Assembly: GCA_015680685.1 (NCBI GenBank)
Contig: MNCI01013909.1
Coordinates: 1 to 64,000 of the forward strand
Length of the DNA: 64,000 nucleotides
Reading direction: 5' to 3'
DNA from: Gnetum montanum
Lineage: Eukaryota > Streptophyta > Gnetopsida > Gnetales > Gnetaceae
This document shows positions 48,235-59,614 of the stretch, in pieces. Position numbers and translations under genes: made by a program. Numbering within the stretch: the first letter of the stretch is position 1; the number at the start of each line of letters is the position of its first letter. The notes under the pieces were generated by a model. It was not told the DNA's origin, did not search any database, and saw only the letters and a list, made by a program, of their open reading frames with translations.

Positions 48235-49690
48235 AAAACCACAAGTTCAGATCACATGAACAATGAGATGAGATGGACTGTAGAACAGATAGCAAAAGTT
48301 GGGATATGAGGTGTCTTACCATGGGCACAATAAAACCTTATGTGTTATTAATGGTTAAATAATCATGAGTCCTTCTTTCCAAGATTCAAACCAAGTCCAA
48401 ACCACATTGTAGTGACATCGCATTATTTCATCACGTTGGCAGACAACCATAAGACTATTAGAGTTGCAGGAGTAACATCACTTGGTGTTTTGTCCAAGGG
48501 AGGAGTAGATTGATGGCACACATTTTTTTTTGTTTTTTATGGAAGTTCTAAGAAGCTGCCAACCTTTAGGCATGGATACATGTTTTTCCAGTGGCACCCA
48601 GTTTATTCATTACCATTCTAGGTTACTCTTACTCTCATTTTTCATTAGATTTACAAAGATATGATTACAACCTCAGCAACATGATAGAACATACAAAAGT
48701 GTCCAAAGAGAATCCACAAATCCTCATGATGTCACACCCTTCACATTCCACCTTGGTTCTACACTCTTCCACCCAGACACAATGATTATGGATTTATTTT
48801 TAGTCTCATGGTGAAAAAGGATGTCATTATGACTACAGTAAGAACCTCTTATTAAGGGAATGGATGGATGGATGGATGACATGGTCTCACTGTCTAAATA
48901 ATCAGTCCCTTATGACTTAATAACATAGAGAAAACCTCACCTCAATGGGCTACATGATTATTTTATTCATAAGCGAGATTACATAACAAAGAAAATGAAA
49001 ACAAAAAATAGAAAAGTTGGAAAAGATAGAAAAAATTATATCAAAAAATAAGAAAATGACAAAAAATTATAAAACAAAAAGATGAAAAACACTTATGAAT
49101 CCTAAAGATTAGAATGGGGGGCAACCCCCATGACTAAACATTTGGTCATGACAAGGATCAATAAGTGAATAAATAGGATCCATGCATGTATAAAACATTG
49201 GTAACTATTCATTCCCTAGCCACTAGGTGTCTTTTGATGTTGTAGTGGCTAGGCAAACAAATCATTGGTCACACACTTGATGATTAAATGTTTGGTGGGT
49301 CAGGATGTGAGGTGTGTTATCGTGATGGATTTCTAGCCCACGAGTACACCCTTGATCATGATATGGTATGCATGGGTTTATTGGTCTTCCCACACTTGGA
49401 GATTAATTACTTGGGTTTGGAATTGAAGTAATAATGGATGGTGGCCCTTGTGTATGATCAGAGGACGTCGATTGTGAAAAGGAAGGTGGTGCACTAGATT
49501 GGCATTGTGCTAGTTCAGATGGTGTGGTAGGTCCATGCATGGTTTGCTTTGGCTTATGACCTTTTCTCTAAAAGAAACATTTTTAATGTTGCAGTTGAGA
49601 CCCATTTGTATCAACATGTCTCTATACATGTGTAGCATAACTAGCATTTAGTTGTTGATATTGTGGTGTTGAACCTTCCTATGTTGCTAG
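48235..49690. other. Element C inter-ORF region, unassigned
   Basis: Between gag and ORF2. Contains a (GGAT)n tract near 48850-48870 and A-rich stretches near 48990-49090. No RT, RNase H or integrase motif on the minus strand. The gag Pro/His-rich tail probably extends into its upper end. Confidence 0.5.
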
Positions 49691-51355
49691 CGGTGGCATG
49701 TAATGAGGTGGAGTGTGAGAATATCGAGGGTAGGATGAATGGTAAGAGGTGCAAGGTGGTGATTCCTTAGGAGAAGTCATGGGTTGATGGTACTCATAAG
49801 AGTGGTAGTGGCGATTTGAAGTAGAGGACGTAGAACTAGGTAGAGAAATAAGATGTTAAACATAATATCCATACTATTTCGGTGAATAGGAAAGATTGGA
49901 TTGATTTGGTGGTGGCCTCCCCCAATATTGTGGTTGTTGCCATTAAGGTTGAGGACCATGTTGAGGCTGGTAATAAGTCCCTCTAGGATGGTGCGAGTGG
50001 TTGTGGAACTATCTATAATTACCTCGTGGGAGAGGAAATCTCTCGATCATGTACCTGTGTACTCGTGTAGATGCAACAAAACTAGACAATGGCCCTTCAA
50101 ATGATCATACTTGCAAATCTCACATCCATTATCTTCATCTATGGTTGAGTCTATAGCCTCACTTTTGTCAGCCATTTTTCCCTTTTGCCGAAAATTGTTC
50201 CTAGCTATTTCTAGGTTCTATATCCCTTGTTTATAGTGATCGCATGGCTTGTTTTGCATGATCCTCTCCTCGACTATCTCAATGAGAGTTATAATGTTTT
50301 GATATATCCATTTGGACATCCTATTAAACTTTGCTTCAAGTTCATCAATAAACTTTTGTATCAGCAAGGTTTGTTGTGAAATCACCATATAGAGAGTAGT
50401 TTCTTTCTCCTTACCATAGATATGGACTTCCTTTTGTTGAAGAGTGAGGTCCCAAAGATTTTTCTCAACATTCTCCCATTTGCATATTTCTTCTTCTTCT
50501 TTTGTGACATGCTTGATTAGTTCTTGAATCTGATGGGCTTGTAGCTCGTATAATTGACTTGGGGCATACATCCCAAGGGTCTCTCATGTTTTGTTACGAA
50601 GCCCATCTATGATGTGGAGTAGTTCCCTTTCCTCAGAGAAACCATGGTCTGGGCATCTATTCAATAGAGAATAATATCTATCTAAGGCCATTTTCAAAGG
50701 TTCATGTTGTTCTTGCTTCCATTCTTGGATCTGTCTCCTTAGGTTGGACACTCTTGCATATGTTTGGTATTTTTTATTAAATAGTTCCAAGATTGTGAAC
50801 CATTGTTAGATTGAATTCAGTCTCAATGATCTACACCATACTTGTGCTTTATTGATTAGTATCCTAGGAAAGAGCTTAAGCTTTTGCAACCCACTTTCAA
50901 TGATGTAGAAAGCACACACATCATGGAAGGCTTGTAAATGATGTTGTGGATCTGAATCGTAGCCTTCTGCAAATTTATAAATATTGTTCATATCAAGCTT
51001 GGGTAGGTGACTCTCTTTGCGATGCCTACAAGATATCTTAATGGCCTCTGTGATTTGCATTAGGCTCTTAGTGGCCAACAAGGGTTCATAGACATCAAAT
51101 AGGTTGTGAGGGAATCTTCTATCTCTATTCATTTGATCATGATGATACTGTCTATGTTCATGGTGATGTCTCTGATTTCTCCCATGGGTTTGATATCTAT
51201 TTTTGTTTCACCCCTCTAGTGGAGCTTAATCTCCGTACCTACATTCATCTTCATCAGAACTAGATAATGAAAGGGAAGAGGAAGATGAGGAAGTAGAAGA
51301 ATTGCCTTGGCTTCTGAGGTGTTCCTCAAGGTCCTTTGATTTATCGTTTCTTGGT
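49690..51355 (-). pseudogene. Element C gag, N-terminus deleted
   Basis: Minus-strand gag homologous to A, B and E: LATKSLMQITEA, NNIYKFAEGYDSDPQHHLQ, LFNKKYQTYARVSNLRRQIQ, RYYSLLNRCPDHGF, and knuckle CEICKYDHLKGHC (CX2CX3HX4C) near 50120. A Ser run (STSSSSSSLSLSSSDEDE) replaces the His/Arg-rich part. It starts directly at the LTR end, without primer site or start codon. Several stops. Confidence 0.8.
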
Positions 51356-51360
51356 TTTGA

Positions 51361-52215
51361 GCGACGAGGTATCACATATGCCCAACCATACCAATCACAA
51401 GCATTCCTGCACGATTGGGTCAAATTCCATGGATGGTACTAGTTGTGGCATCTAGATTGTTATGACTTGATCATAGTTCATTGTCTTCCCATTTGGACTA
51501 GTGGTAGCTTTGTCATGTATGGTTTAGTCCAAAGCGAGGCATATGATGTTGTCTAATTCTATGCTACTCCTAATAATGATAAAGAGATGAATTAATTAAG
51601 CTATTGAACAATGGAGGGTAGAATCTAAACTAGCCTATGTGTAATGAGTATCTACTCTTAATCGTTCATACACACCTTGGACTTTGTGAGACTAATTTTG
51701 GGATTGCCAAGTGTATGTCACTGGATGTGCCAAACAATACATTATTGGATTACCAAGTACTTACACTTAAGCACTTGTGATTAAGGCATACACATTCTGC
51801 TTAATGACAAGAAGAGTAAATAGTAATAATTGGAACATTAACCAAAGAAAATAGTAAATAATTAACAATTAAAAGCAATAATAATCTAAGTGGATGTTGT
51901 AATGATGGGAGTAATCTCGATCTTTATTTCTAGTCATGTAATGTGTCCAAGTACGTTACACTCGAACAAAGGTGCCATATGATTACAAACATCACATTGT
52001 GGGCATGCATTAGGAAGTAACAATCTATGAAGAGGCTAATTGAAACTAAAACTAAAACTTCTTTTTTCTATCTCTATCTCTTCTATCTCAACCATGCACC
52101 CAAGTGCTATATTTATATGCTAGCATGGAGAAGACGATATCAAATATTCGACATCACTTCCTGGGCTCCAATATCGAGTATCTGATATTAGTGCCAATAA
52201 ATTTATGACTCATCA
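51361..52215 (-). repeat. Element C 5' LTR
   Basis: On the minus strand starts TGATGAGTCATAAATTT, U3 with GATATC-type words, CATATAAATATAGC as TATA box, and ends ..GTGATACCTCGTCGCTCA, a diverged family U5 end. It is uninterrupted and contains the empty site of element B (one TAATG at 51939-51943). Confidence 0.8.
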
Positions 52216-52345
52216 AAACCTTATCATCTAGACTTAGCCTTCATCCTTTATCAGGATGGACAATCATAATGGAGAGACTTGGAGGATAACATAATGTTGT
52301 CACCTAATCGTGTAATCCCATTAATGTTCATGTCATCGTTTATGA
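52216..52345 (+). pseudogene. Element D gag fragment right of C
   Basis: Matches the gag N-terminal region of A: CTTTATCAGGATGGACAATC, GGAGAGACTTGGAGGATAAC, TAATCGTGTAATCCC. Continues the D gag that starts at 36963. Confidence 0.7.
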
Positions 52346-52386
52346 AGTTTGGGCTTAATTAGTCTTGCTATCTTCTATAGTACTAA

Positions 52387-52830
52387 ATTCCAATAAAGCT
52401 ATAAAGAAAATTATACATGACAACAATTAGACCTACTATCTTATAGAGTACTAAATGTTGGGCAATACAAAAGAGGCATGAACAACAAATTAGTATCACA
52501 AAAATGCAAATACTGAAATGAATGTTGAATGTTACTAGAAGATGTAGATGTTAGAGAAAAACTTGGAGCAACTTCTATTTTACATAAATTAAAATTATTG
52601 TATCATCAATGATTTTGGGGTGTACAAAAATAATCAAATAATAAGCCTCTAAAAATGTTACTGCACCACTATTCTAAGAAAGCCACTAAATGGAAAATTA
52701 AAAAAGACATGGGAAATAATGATTGAAGATGATTTGAAGAAATTGCAAATAAAAAAAGAGCTAGCTCTTCATAAAGGTGAATGGTAAAAAAGAACTCATG
52801 TAGGTAATCCTATTTTTGTTGGAACAAGGC
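52387..52830 (+). mobile_element. RTE-type LINE, C-terminal ORF remnant
   Basis: Plus-strand translation gives KLYMTTIRPTIL, CWAIQKRHEQQISITKMQIL and LNVTR, then after frame shifts KKDMGN..; this is the conserved end of plant RTE-clade RT proteins (AIRPAMLYG.ECW, MLRWM.G.TR). Many stops. Dead fragment without RT active site. Confidence 0.62.
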
Positions 52831-53560
52831 TAGGCTATGATGATGATGAATTGCTAACTCAACTTACTAAGCTGTCTTGGGTATGGTAATAGTGAAGTAG
52901 CTTTGTGGTGAAATGCTCTTATTGTGGGTTATATCTACCCTAGTACAACTAAGGGTTATACTACTAGACTTAACATTTTCTTGTATTAAAAAAAACTAAG
53001 GTTTTTTAATATTACCAAAAAGATAAAAAAATTGATGCTTTTAGCATAGCTAAAACCACTAAATCATTAGTTAAAAAATTAGCAAACAATATAAACTTCT
53101 TGGTTGTGGCTTATGATGCAAAGTTACATGCTTTTTCATACCTCATTGATATAAAATATGCATATAATTAACAACCAACTAGAAAGCCCATTTAATGTTG
53201 TAAAGCTAATAGATTACCAAATGAGGTACATCTTATTTATTGTGGTATGTGAGTTGTTACTTATTCATTAAAGTGTAGATGTTGGATTCCAAAAAAAAAA
53301 TATATGTATTAAATATAAGAATTTAGAGTACAAAAGCAAAGAAGTACTATAGAGAGGAGAAACTCCAAATCAACAAAAAGGAAAGGTTTAATGGTTTTGG
53401 GGATGTCTTTTCAAATTTTCATCTTTGTAACCAATTTTGAAACACCTCCCATCTAGGGTAGGAAATTAGACATTCCATGAAAAAATTAACATTAGGTGGA
53501 AGGGAAGGAGGTCCTTACCCTATCAATAGAATTAATATTATCAAAAGAGATTAACGACAA
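52831..53560. other. AT-rich DNA, nothing recognised
   Basis: No domain, repeat or RNA gene identified. Confidence 0.4.
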
Positions 53561-53760
53561 GGTGTTAGCCTAGTGGTACAAGTCTTGGCCTAGTAACCTT
53601 GGGTCATAGGTTTAATTCTACTAGGTAGGCTTTTATAAATCTTGGGGTGTATCTATGCTTGAATTATTTCAGGTTCCAACACTCCCATCCCATCTCTCCC
53701 CTACACCCCCACCCTTCCCACATCCCCCCAACCCTACAAAATAATAATAATAATAATAAT
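53561..53760 (+). mobile_element. tRNA-derived SINE with (AAT)n tail
   Basis: Head with A-box-like TTAGCCTAGTGG (53565-53576) and B-box-like AGGTTTAATTC (53608-53618), a body with CTTGGGGTGTATCTATGC, a C-rich tract and an (AAT)n tail at 53739-53760. Related heads lie at 12121 (minus), 30058 and 32025. The A/B spacing fits Pol III promoters. Confidence 0.65.
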
Positions 53761-54189
53761 GAAGAAAGAAAAGATAGTATTTCCATATCTTATCAAGCTA
53801 TAGCTGCAAATGAATTATTAGTAATTAAAATATCTTGAACATGCTCTCCATGTTGAAGATTGGGTATGTAATTACCAATAGATAGACTTCCTTAACATTT
53901 TTTTATTATGAAGAATCATTTGAAAACTATTTAAATCAACAACAAGTTTTTATAAGACTTAAGGAACAACTGTTTATTTTTCTTTAGTCATTAAAGAATT
54001 TTTTGAAATCAATTGATTGGAACCTTTCTCAAAGGTACATTTTGTTGAATAGTAGTAAAAGAAAAGGATGGGCTAATTGTTGAAACATCAGCAAAAGAAA
54101 GCATTTTAGAATTTGCAACATCTATAAAAGAACATTATCATGATATACAATATTTGTAGAAGAAACCTTAGTGGTGTTTGTAGTAGCTT

Positions 54190-54990
54190 GGTGCTAACAT
54201 GCTTGCATAGCCTTTTTTTTTAGCATAAAAGGACATGAATAAAACATATGACACTTTCGATGAAAATAGTGATATAATTTTGAAAGACTGTAATAAATGA
54301 CCTTATGCACATAATCAATTTTACTAATATGCAAAAAAAAATTTTACTTAAGCAAATCAAGATCCACCTCAATCATATATCAAATTGTACAAAAAGCACT
54401 AGTTGTAACTAGGGTTTCAAAATGCTTGATTGGCCCAAGTCAAGAGACAATATCCCTCTCAACTTTTTTAAAAATCAATGGAAGATTTGGCAATTCAACA
54501 AAAAAAGAAACCATTTGGAATTTAGGAGATGATGAATTAAAAGAAGGACTTCACTTTTGAATAATTAATAAAGCACGAGGATGATTGAAAACACTAATAT
54601 CAAGGACCTTAGGAACCACTGCCAAATCAACAAATTCTACTAACAAAAATGAGTTCGATAGATAACATGCATGGACAACATCCAATTCTTGATCTTTCCA
54701 AATCAAATTTAAATAACTTTAAAAACTTGAGGAATGAAATAAATAACCCAAAATTTGCACAAAAACAGATCTTCTAAGATTTACTAAGTAATAGATTCAT
54801 ATAAATCATTAGGTAACTCGTAGAATGGCAAAGAAGTGGTAGATCTATTTGAAGGCTAACCTATTGAATAAGGCAGAATTACATGTAACTTGAAATAGAT
54901 TCATAAGAGAAATACCAAATCCACTAAAAAAAATCAAATTAGCTAAAGAAACATCATATCCATATTGGATAATAAATATATTTTTGGATA
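54190..54990 (-). pseudogene. Possible LINE ORF1 remnant
   Basis: Minus-strand translation contains LELPNLPLIF-like, VSWLGPIKHFETLVTTSAF, EVDLDLLK and ISKIDYVHKVIYYSL followed by HRKCHMFYSCPF. This resembles the plant L1 ORF1 layout (DUF4283-like part then zinc knuckle), with two of the knuckle Cys changed. Frames shift and stops are frequent. Confidence 0.38.
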
Positions 54991-55482
54991 ATAAATATAT
55001 TTTTAAAGATTTTAAAATTTTTTTATTCTTTATTTTAAATGATTGCTAACATTTTTAAGTTTAAGTTTTATCTATGATATATGATTAGATTATGTAACAC
55101 ACACACTCTATATTTAGCCATCCTTGTTAGTACCATAAGTTATTTTAGTGGTATTATTGTTGATATATGGTCATTATGTATGGGGGGGTGTCAAATCTCG
55201 AAAAGAAGTTTTATGAATAGTAGAAGAATATCAAATACATATACCACATTAAGTCACGGAGACAAAAAATATGGAAAACTTAGATTACTGGGGATGAAAC
55301 TTTGGGAAATGTCCTCATAAATAATTTTTTGTGAAAGGAAGAAACCCAATCTGGGGAACTACCATCCACCAAGACCAATCGACCTGGTACAAGAGAGAGT
55401 GGCAAAAATTTGGATGAGGCAGATAGCCCTCAATAATAAACATAGAGACTCTCATTTAGTGACTCCACTCAAATTTAAGAAT
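54991..55482. other. Unassigned flank of the solo LTR
   Basis: AT-rich; may be the 3' continuation of the minus-strand LINE beyond the solo LTR, but no domain is recognisable. Confidence 0.35.
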
Positions 55483-55487
55483 GGAAG

Positions 55488-56498
55488 TGATGAGATGCGA
55501 CTTGCACTGGGCCGCGATATCGTGTCCCGCCGCCATATCTATAAATAAGAGGCGGCACTCCCTTCATTTAAGAATCCTGGCTAGTGTAGCGAAGCTCTGG
55601 CAGATTGATCACTCCAGAGTTAGAATTTTTCCCCATGTGCCCGCAGTAGGAGTCCTAGAGTGAACGGCTCTCTATTCGAGCAGCTTGTAACCTGGACCCA
55701 AGTTGTGTATGGCAATAAACACAAACTTGATTGGATAAACCTTGCAGCACGTGGTTTTATTTATTGCTTTCATTTAATGCTTTCCTAGTGCGTTCAAGTA
55801 CGACTTGATGATGAGCGTCTACGGACGTGTACGGCTAGTCAAGGAATCGGCTGCTTGACGCAATGCATGAGTACGACTCAATTACGAGCATTGGCTGCTT
55901 GGTAACCCAGTAGCGTATTCCAGGATTCTGCGCTTGGTAATCCCAGTAGTAGTCCGATGTGTATGGCTAGTTGAGGAATCGGCTGCTCATTGCTAGGCTA
56001 GAACGTGTGATAAGTATGACTTAGTTACGAGCACCCACGGGTGTGTATGGCTGGCTAAGGAATCGGCTGCTTATCACACGTAGGCTAAATAGGTGCCTCA
56101 GTACGACCACTTCGAGCACTTGCGTTACGTGTGGCGATCCCAGTAACGATTAGCGTCTGGTAAGCTGCAGTTGCATAGTTCAGGGTGTGTTCGGTAAGTG
56201 GGAACGGATGCTGACGCTAGTTAATTTAGACTTAGATCTTTAGTTAGAGTTAGCTTAGTTTCTCAACCCTTTCCCCTGATAGCATAGGAGATAAGCCGAA
56301 AATACCAAAAAAATCACATACCTCAGACTTGCTTAACCATACACCGTGACACATACAAGCAAGCCTGGGAAGACAACGAACGATTAACCCCAAGTGTTTC
56401 TTGTGGCGTTAAGGCATTTAGTCTGCGGAGTTCAACCAGATCGCGCGTGTACGCTCGTATTCGTATGGTGGAGTGTAGGGGTACCTCGCCACTCATCA
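55488..56498 (+). mobile_element. Solo LTR of the gypsy family
   Basis: 1011 bp, TGATGAGATG to CCACTCATCA, target duplication GGAAG at 55483-55487 and 56499-56503, no internal region. TATA box TATAAAT at 55540-55546 after CCGCGATATCGTGTC. R-U5 as in A and B. Arose by recombination between two LTRs, as is known for such elements. It interrupts the LINE remnant. Confidence 0.93.
55828..56075. repeat. Threefold internal repeat in the solo LTR
   Basis: GTGTA(C/T)GGCTAG..AAGGAATCGGCTGCT occurs near 55830, 55959 and 56042, interleaved with GTACGACT..TACGAGCA words. Elements A, B and C lack this expansion. Confidence 0.8.
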
Positions 56499-56760
56499 GG
56501 AAGTTTCTATGCAAATATTTTTGTTGAAGAAGGTTACTTGAACACACGGGTCTTTCCCAAGGTTGCATGAGATGAATCAATTGATGAATATCCATTTTGA
56601 ACTTTGATACTTGAGATTTGAGTTAAAAATGAATGAGGTGGAAGATTTGCAATTTCTCCATCATTGTTAGATGACATATATTAGAATAATAAATCCTTTG
56701 AAAGATAACATTACATCTATGCTTCCAAATATAATATAGAATAATAGGCCTAATAACTTT

Positions 56761-57075
56761 CTACAAAAATTTAAAGTTAGCAGAAGTGATGGCCAAAAAG
56801 CGAAATATAACATCATCTTGAGATAGCTTGCACGATGGAATTACTTTGGAAGCCCATGTCCACACGTGATGTGCTAAGGGGCAATGCCAAAACACATGAA
56901 CATAATCCTTTTTACCACCATAGAGAGGGCAAGCAGGACTATGAATCCCAAGATATCGAAGACGTTTGCCGATAGGTAAACCTTGGTGAAAGAGACACCA
57001 AAGGAGTTGCTTAATTTTAGGGAGAGTCAGTAGTTTCCAAATATGTTGGAAGAGGGGGATCCACAATTGTTTCAA
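56761..57075 (-). pseudogene. LINE zf-RVT domain
   Basis: Zinc-binding domain found after plant L1 RTs: IWKLLTLPKIKQLLWCLFHQ, LPIGKRL, SPACPLYGG (second Cys changed), HVFWHCPLAHHVW. Open for 104 codons. Confidence 0.75.
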
Positions 57076-58063
57076 CCCTTGTTTGTGCTAAAACTCTTTG
57101 CATCATTGAATGATACTTGATGAGTTATGCAAAAGGTGAAAGGGGACATGTGGCTTGTAAGGTAGAAGTTTCAACCCATTAATCCATTGAAGGCCATGAA
57201 AAGTGCTTTGCATCATAATGTCTAGCTACAAATGGCAACAAATGAAGGTATAAACCTAAGCTAGGCAATGGTGCATTTCTTTAGACACCCCATAATATTA
57301 TTAAACTTAGCCCTTGAAATCCATTGATCGACAAGTTAAAGACAACTCAGAGAAATAACTTCCTTCCAATATCAAGATGTAGTAACTTTAGCATTTGTAA
57401 TGGAAAGGGGAACGGGTGACAAAGGTAACCACTAGGGACACAACTTAGAGAGAAGAGTAGAGTTGATCTTGACATGAGTTCAATCTATATAACAATGTAG
57501 AATTTACCAAGCCCTCCAAATGCTTTTGAAAACATGAGATCCAGGAATAGTGATAATCTAGGGGGAAAGGATCCAGTTAATGAAGTGGATTCCTTTCCAG
57601 AAGGGCTTATTTTTGGAAAACGCTTGTTGAAGCCTTAATTGGAGGAGAGTTCCAATAATGTTTGAGGCATCTAGATGCTGAACCAACCACTTAGCAACTA
57701 AGGTAATCCCCTACTTAAAAGAGTTCAAAAGACCTAAGTTGCCCTTATTCTTAGGAAGAGTAACAATATTCTAAGTGACACAATAGAAGCCTTTCTAAGA
57801 ATCTTTAGAGGATCACATGAAGTCATGAAATAATCGTTCAAGTTTCTGATAAGCAACTTGAGAGGGGCCTAACATAAAGAGTAATACACATGGGTAGATG
57901 CATAGATAGACTTACATATGAGGTACTTACCAGCTAGAGTGAGGGGTTTAGTCTTCCATTTTCTAATTTTCTTTTGAATCCAAAAACTAACATGCTCCTA
58001 GAGAATAGAGGTAGAACCGCTAAAATGAAAGGGAATTCCTAGACTCTTAATGATGTCTTGATC

Positions 58064-58741
58064 CTAAAGAAGCTTCCAATTGTAGTTGGTTGCATGATTG
58101 TAATTATTAGTAAAGTTATAAACAAAAGATTTATTCCAATTAATCGTGAAACTTGAGAGTGAGTAATATTGCTCCAATCGAGATAAGAGCCGATGCAAAT
58201 TAGTAGCAGTGTTTTGAATAAGAAAAAAGGAATTGTCGATGAAATGCATGTTAAGAAGCTATTGTTGATGTGAAGAGAGGTGAACCTCTGTGAGAACTTC
58301 ATTTTGAATATCATAGTTTAACTGATGACAGAGAAAGTTAGCTACAATGATGAATAGGTAAGGGGCAAGAGGACATCCTTGTCGCATTGACTTATGGATA
58401 GAAAAGGGAGAGGTGATGCCAAAGGTAGTGGCTATTCTTGCGATGGCATCTGAGAATAAGAATTTCACCATATATAGGAACTTAGGGTCAAAACCAAGTT
58501 TAGTCATGGTCTATAGAATAAAGTCCCACTTTATGTTGTCGTTGGCCTTAGCATAGTCAAGCTTCATTAGGAGAATATCTTGACTATCGTCCTCCACCCA
58601 CTTGAGACCTTCCCATGCAGCAATCACATTGTTTAAAATATATCTACCAGGAACAAATCCTATTTGTTGGGGAGATATAACTTGGCCAAGAATTGTTTTT
58701 AGTTGTAAGGCTAAGCACTTGGCCCAAACTTTATACACCAC
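58064..58741 (-). pseudogene. LINE reverse transcriptase core
   Basis: Three frame-broken pieces: 58741-58511 (LALQLKTILGQVISPQQIGF, LLMKLDYAKANDNIKW), 58507-58259 (RQGCPLAPYLFI) and 58249-58064 (FIDN box, LLSRLEQYYSLSS). The order and spacing are those of plant L1 RT. Confidence 0.8.
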
Positions 58742-59614
58742 GTTAAGAAGAGTTATGGGATGCCAATTAGAGATATAGGTAGGATCCCATAACTTAGGAA
58801 GGAGATGAATAATCCCTTGATTTAGATTGGGCCCAAGGAAACTAGTAATGATAGCCTCTCTAATAACCTAGAGAAGATCATTTCCCACCAGATCCCAATG
58901 AGTTTGAAAAAATTCAACGAGGAAACCATCATAACCGGGAGCCTTTCCATAACTTAACTTGGAACAAGCTACCAAAAGCTCCTCCTTGGTAATATTAGAG
59001 TCTAAAATTTATGACATAGTAGAATTGATAAGGCTAGGATAATTAAGGCTGGCAACCTCAAATGATGAGATATCCATAGGGGTAGCAGCAAATAGGGTTT
59101 CATAATGATTCTTAAGAAATGAGAGGATACTGTTATGGTCAGTGATGGTGGTGCCATCACTAGAGATTTTGTCTAAAGAATGTAAATGAGAAAAGCTATT
59201 TAGATACTTGAAAAATTCCTTACAGTGTTCATCTTGAATATTTAACTAAGTGAGTCTACTTTTAGTTAAGGCACTTTGTGCTCTGTACACTTCCCATTGT
59301 TGGAAGGCTAACTGGGCTCTAGTTAACTCCTTGTGAACAAGAGTGTTGAAAGGATCTTGAGCTAATCGATCAGTTATATGTTCAATAGTAAGGTGAATGT
59401 TGTTGTACCCTTGTTTGGCCCAAGTAGCCACTGCCTTACCATACAAGCAAGCAAAATTCTGCACTCTCCAAGAAGCACAATGCCACCATTGAATCCAACC
59501 CACTTGATCTACAGGCCTAGGTTTGACATTCCAAGGGTTTGAGAGAAGACATTGGAAAGAAGGAGAAGAGAAGTAGTTGTTATGTAGCCAAAAAAGATGG
59601 AATTTATGTCTATG

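Larger units (their letters stand above)
37051..52215 (-). mobile_element. Element C: gypsy-like element with gag and ORF2, no pol, split by B
   Basis: Minus-strand LTR element inserted in D. 5' LTR 51361-52215; 3' LTR at 37051-37640 plus 44598-44897, interrupted by element B. LTR start TGATGAGTCATAAAT; polypurine tract (complement of 44898-44909) GTTGTGGGGGTA. Inside: gag without its N-terminus, an unrecognised 1.9-kb stretch, and a 2.6-kb second frame (ORF2). No RT, RNase H or integrase motif was found, so it would depend on another element. The 5' LTR end (..CTCGTCGCTCA) joins mid-gag, so primer site and gag start were deleted. Flanking 5-mers GAACT/AAACC differ by two transitions and may be a decayed target duplication. 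Confidence 0.72.
36300..52345 (+). mobile_element. Element D: gypsy remnant split by element C
   Basis: Plus-strand element of the same family, only its 5' part seen: LTR R-U5 (about 36300-36828), primer site 36830-36847, and the gag start at ATG 36963 (MSSFCRVDSLPM). The gag N-terminal region resumes at 52216 with a segment matching element A (WRDLED..) up to about 52345, so element C inserted into D. The D U3, the rest of gag and pol are not seen. The sequence just left of C lies in a probably mis-oriented contig (37051-37267). Confidence 0.65.
56505..59614 (-). mobile_element. L1-type LINE ORF2 remnant
   Basis: Non-LTR retrotransposon on the minus strand. From 5' to 3': post-endonuclease region (59614-59246, WNVKPRPVDQVGWIQWW), RT with KAPGYDGF, QQIGFVPGRYILNNVI, MRQGCPLAPYLFII (about 58387) and active-site position FIDN (58243-58232) where YADD or FADD is usual, then a zf-RVT domain (57075-56761). 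The endonuclease is missing because the sequence joins element E at 59615. Stops at several places; the lost second Asp would inactivate RT. Confidence 0.82.

Noticed and set aside
53561-53640. tRNA gene
   Set aside because: A- and B-box words are present but no complete cloverleaf or anticodon arm; it has a SINE body and AAT tail.
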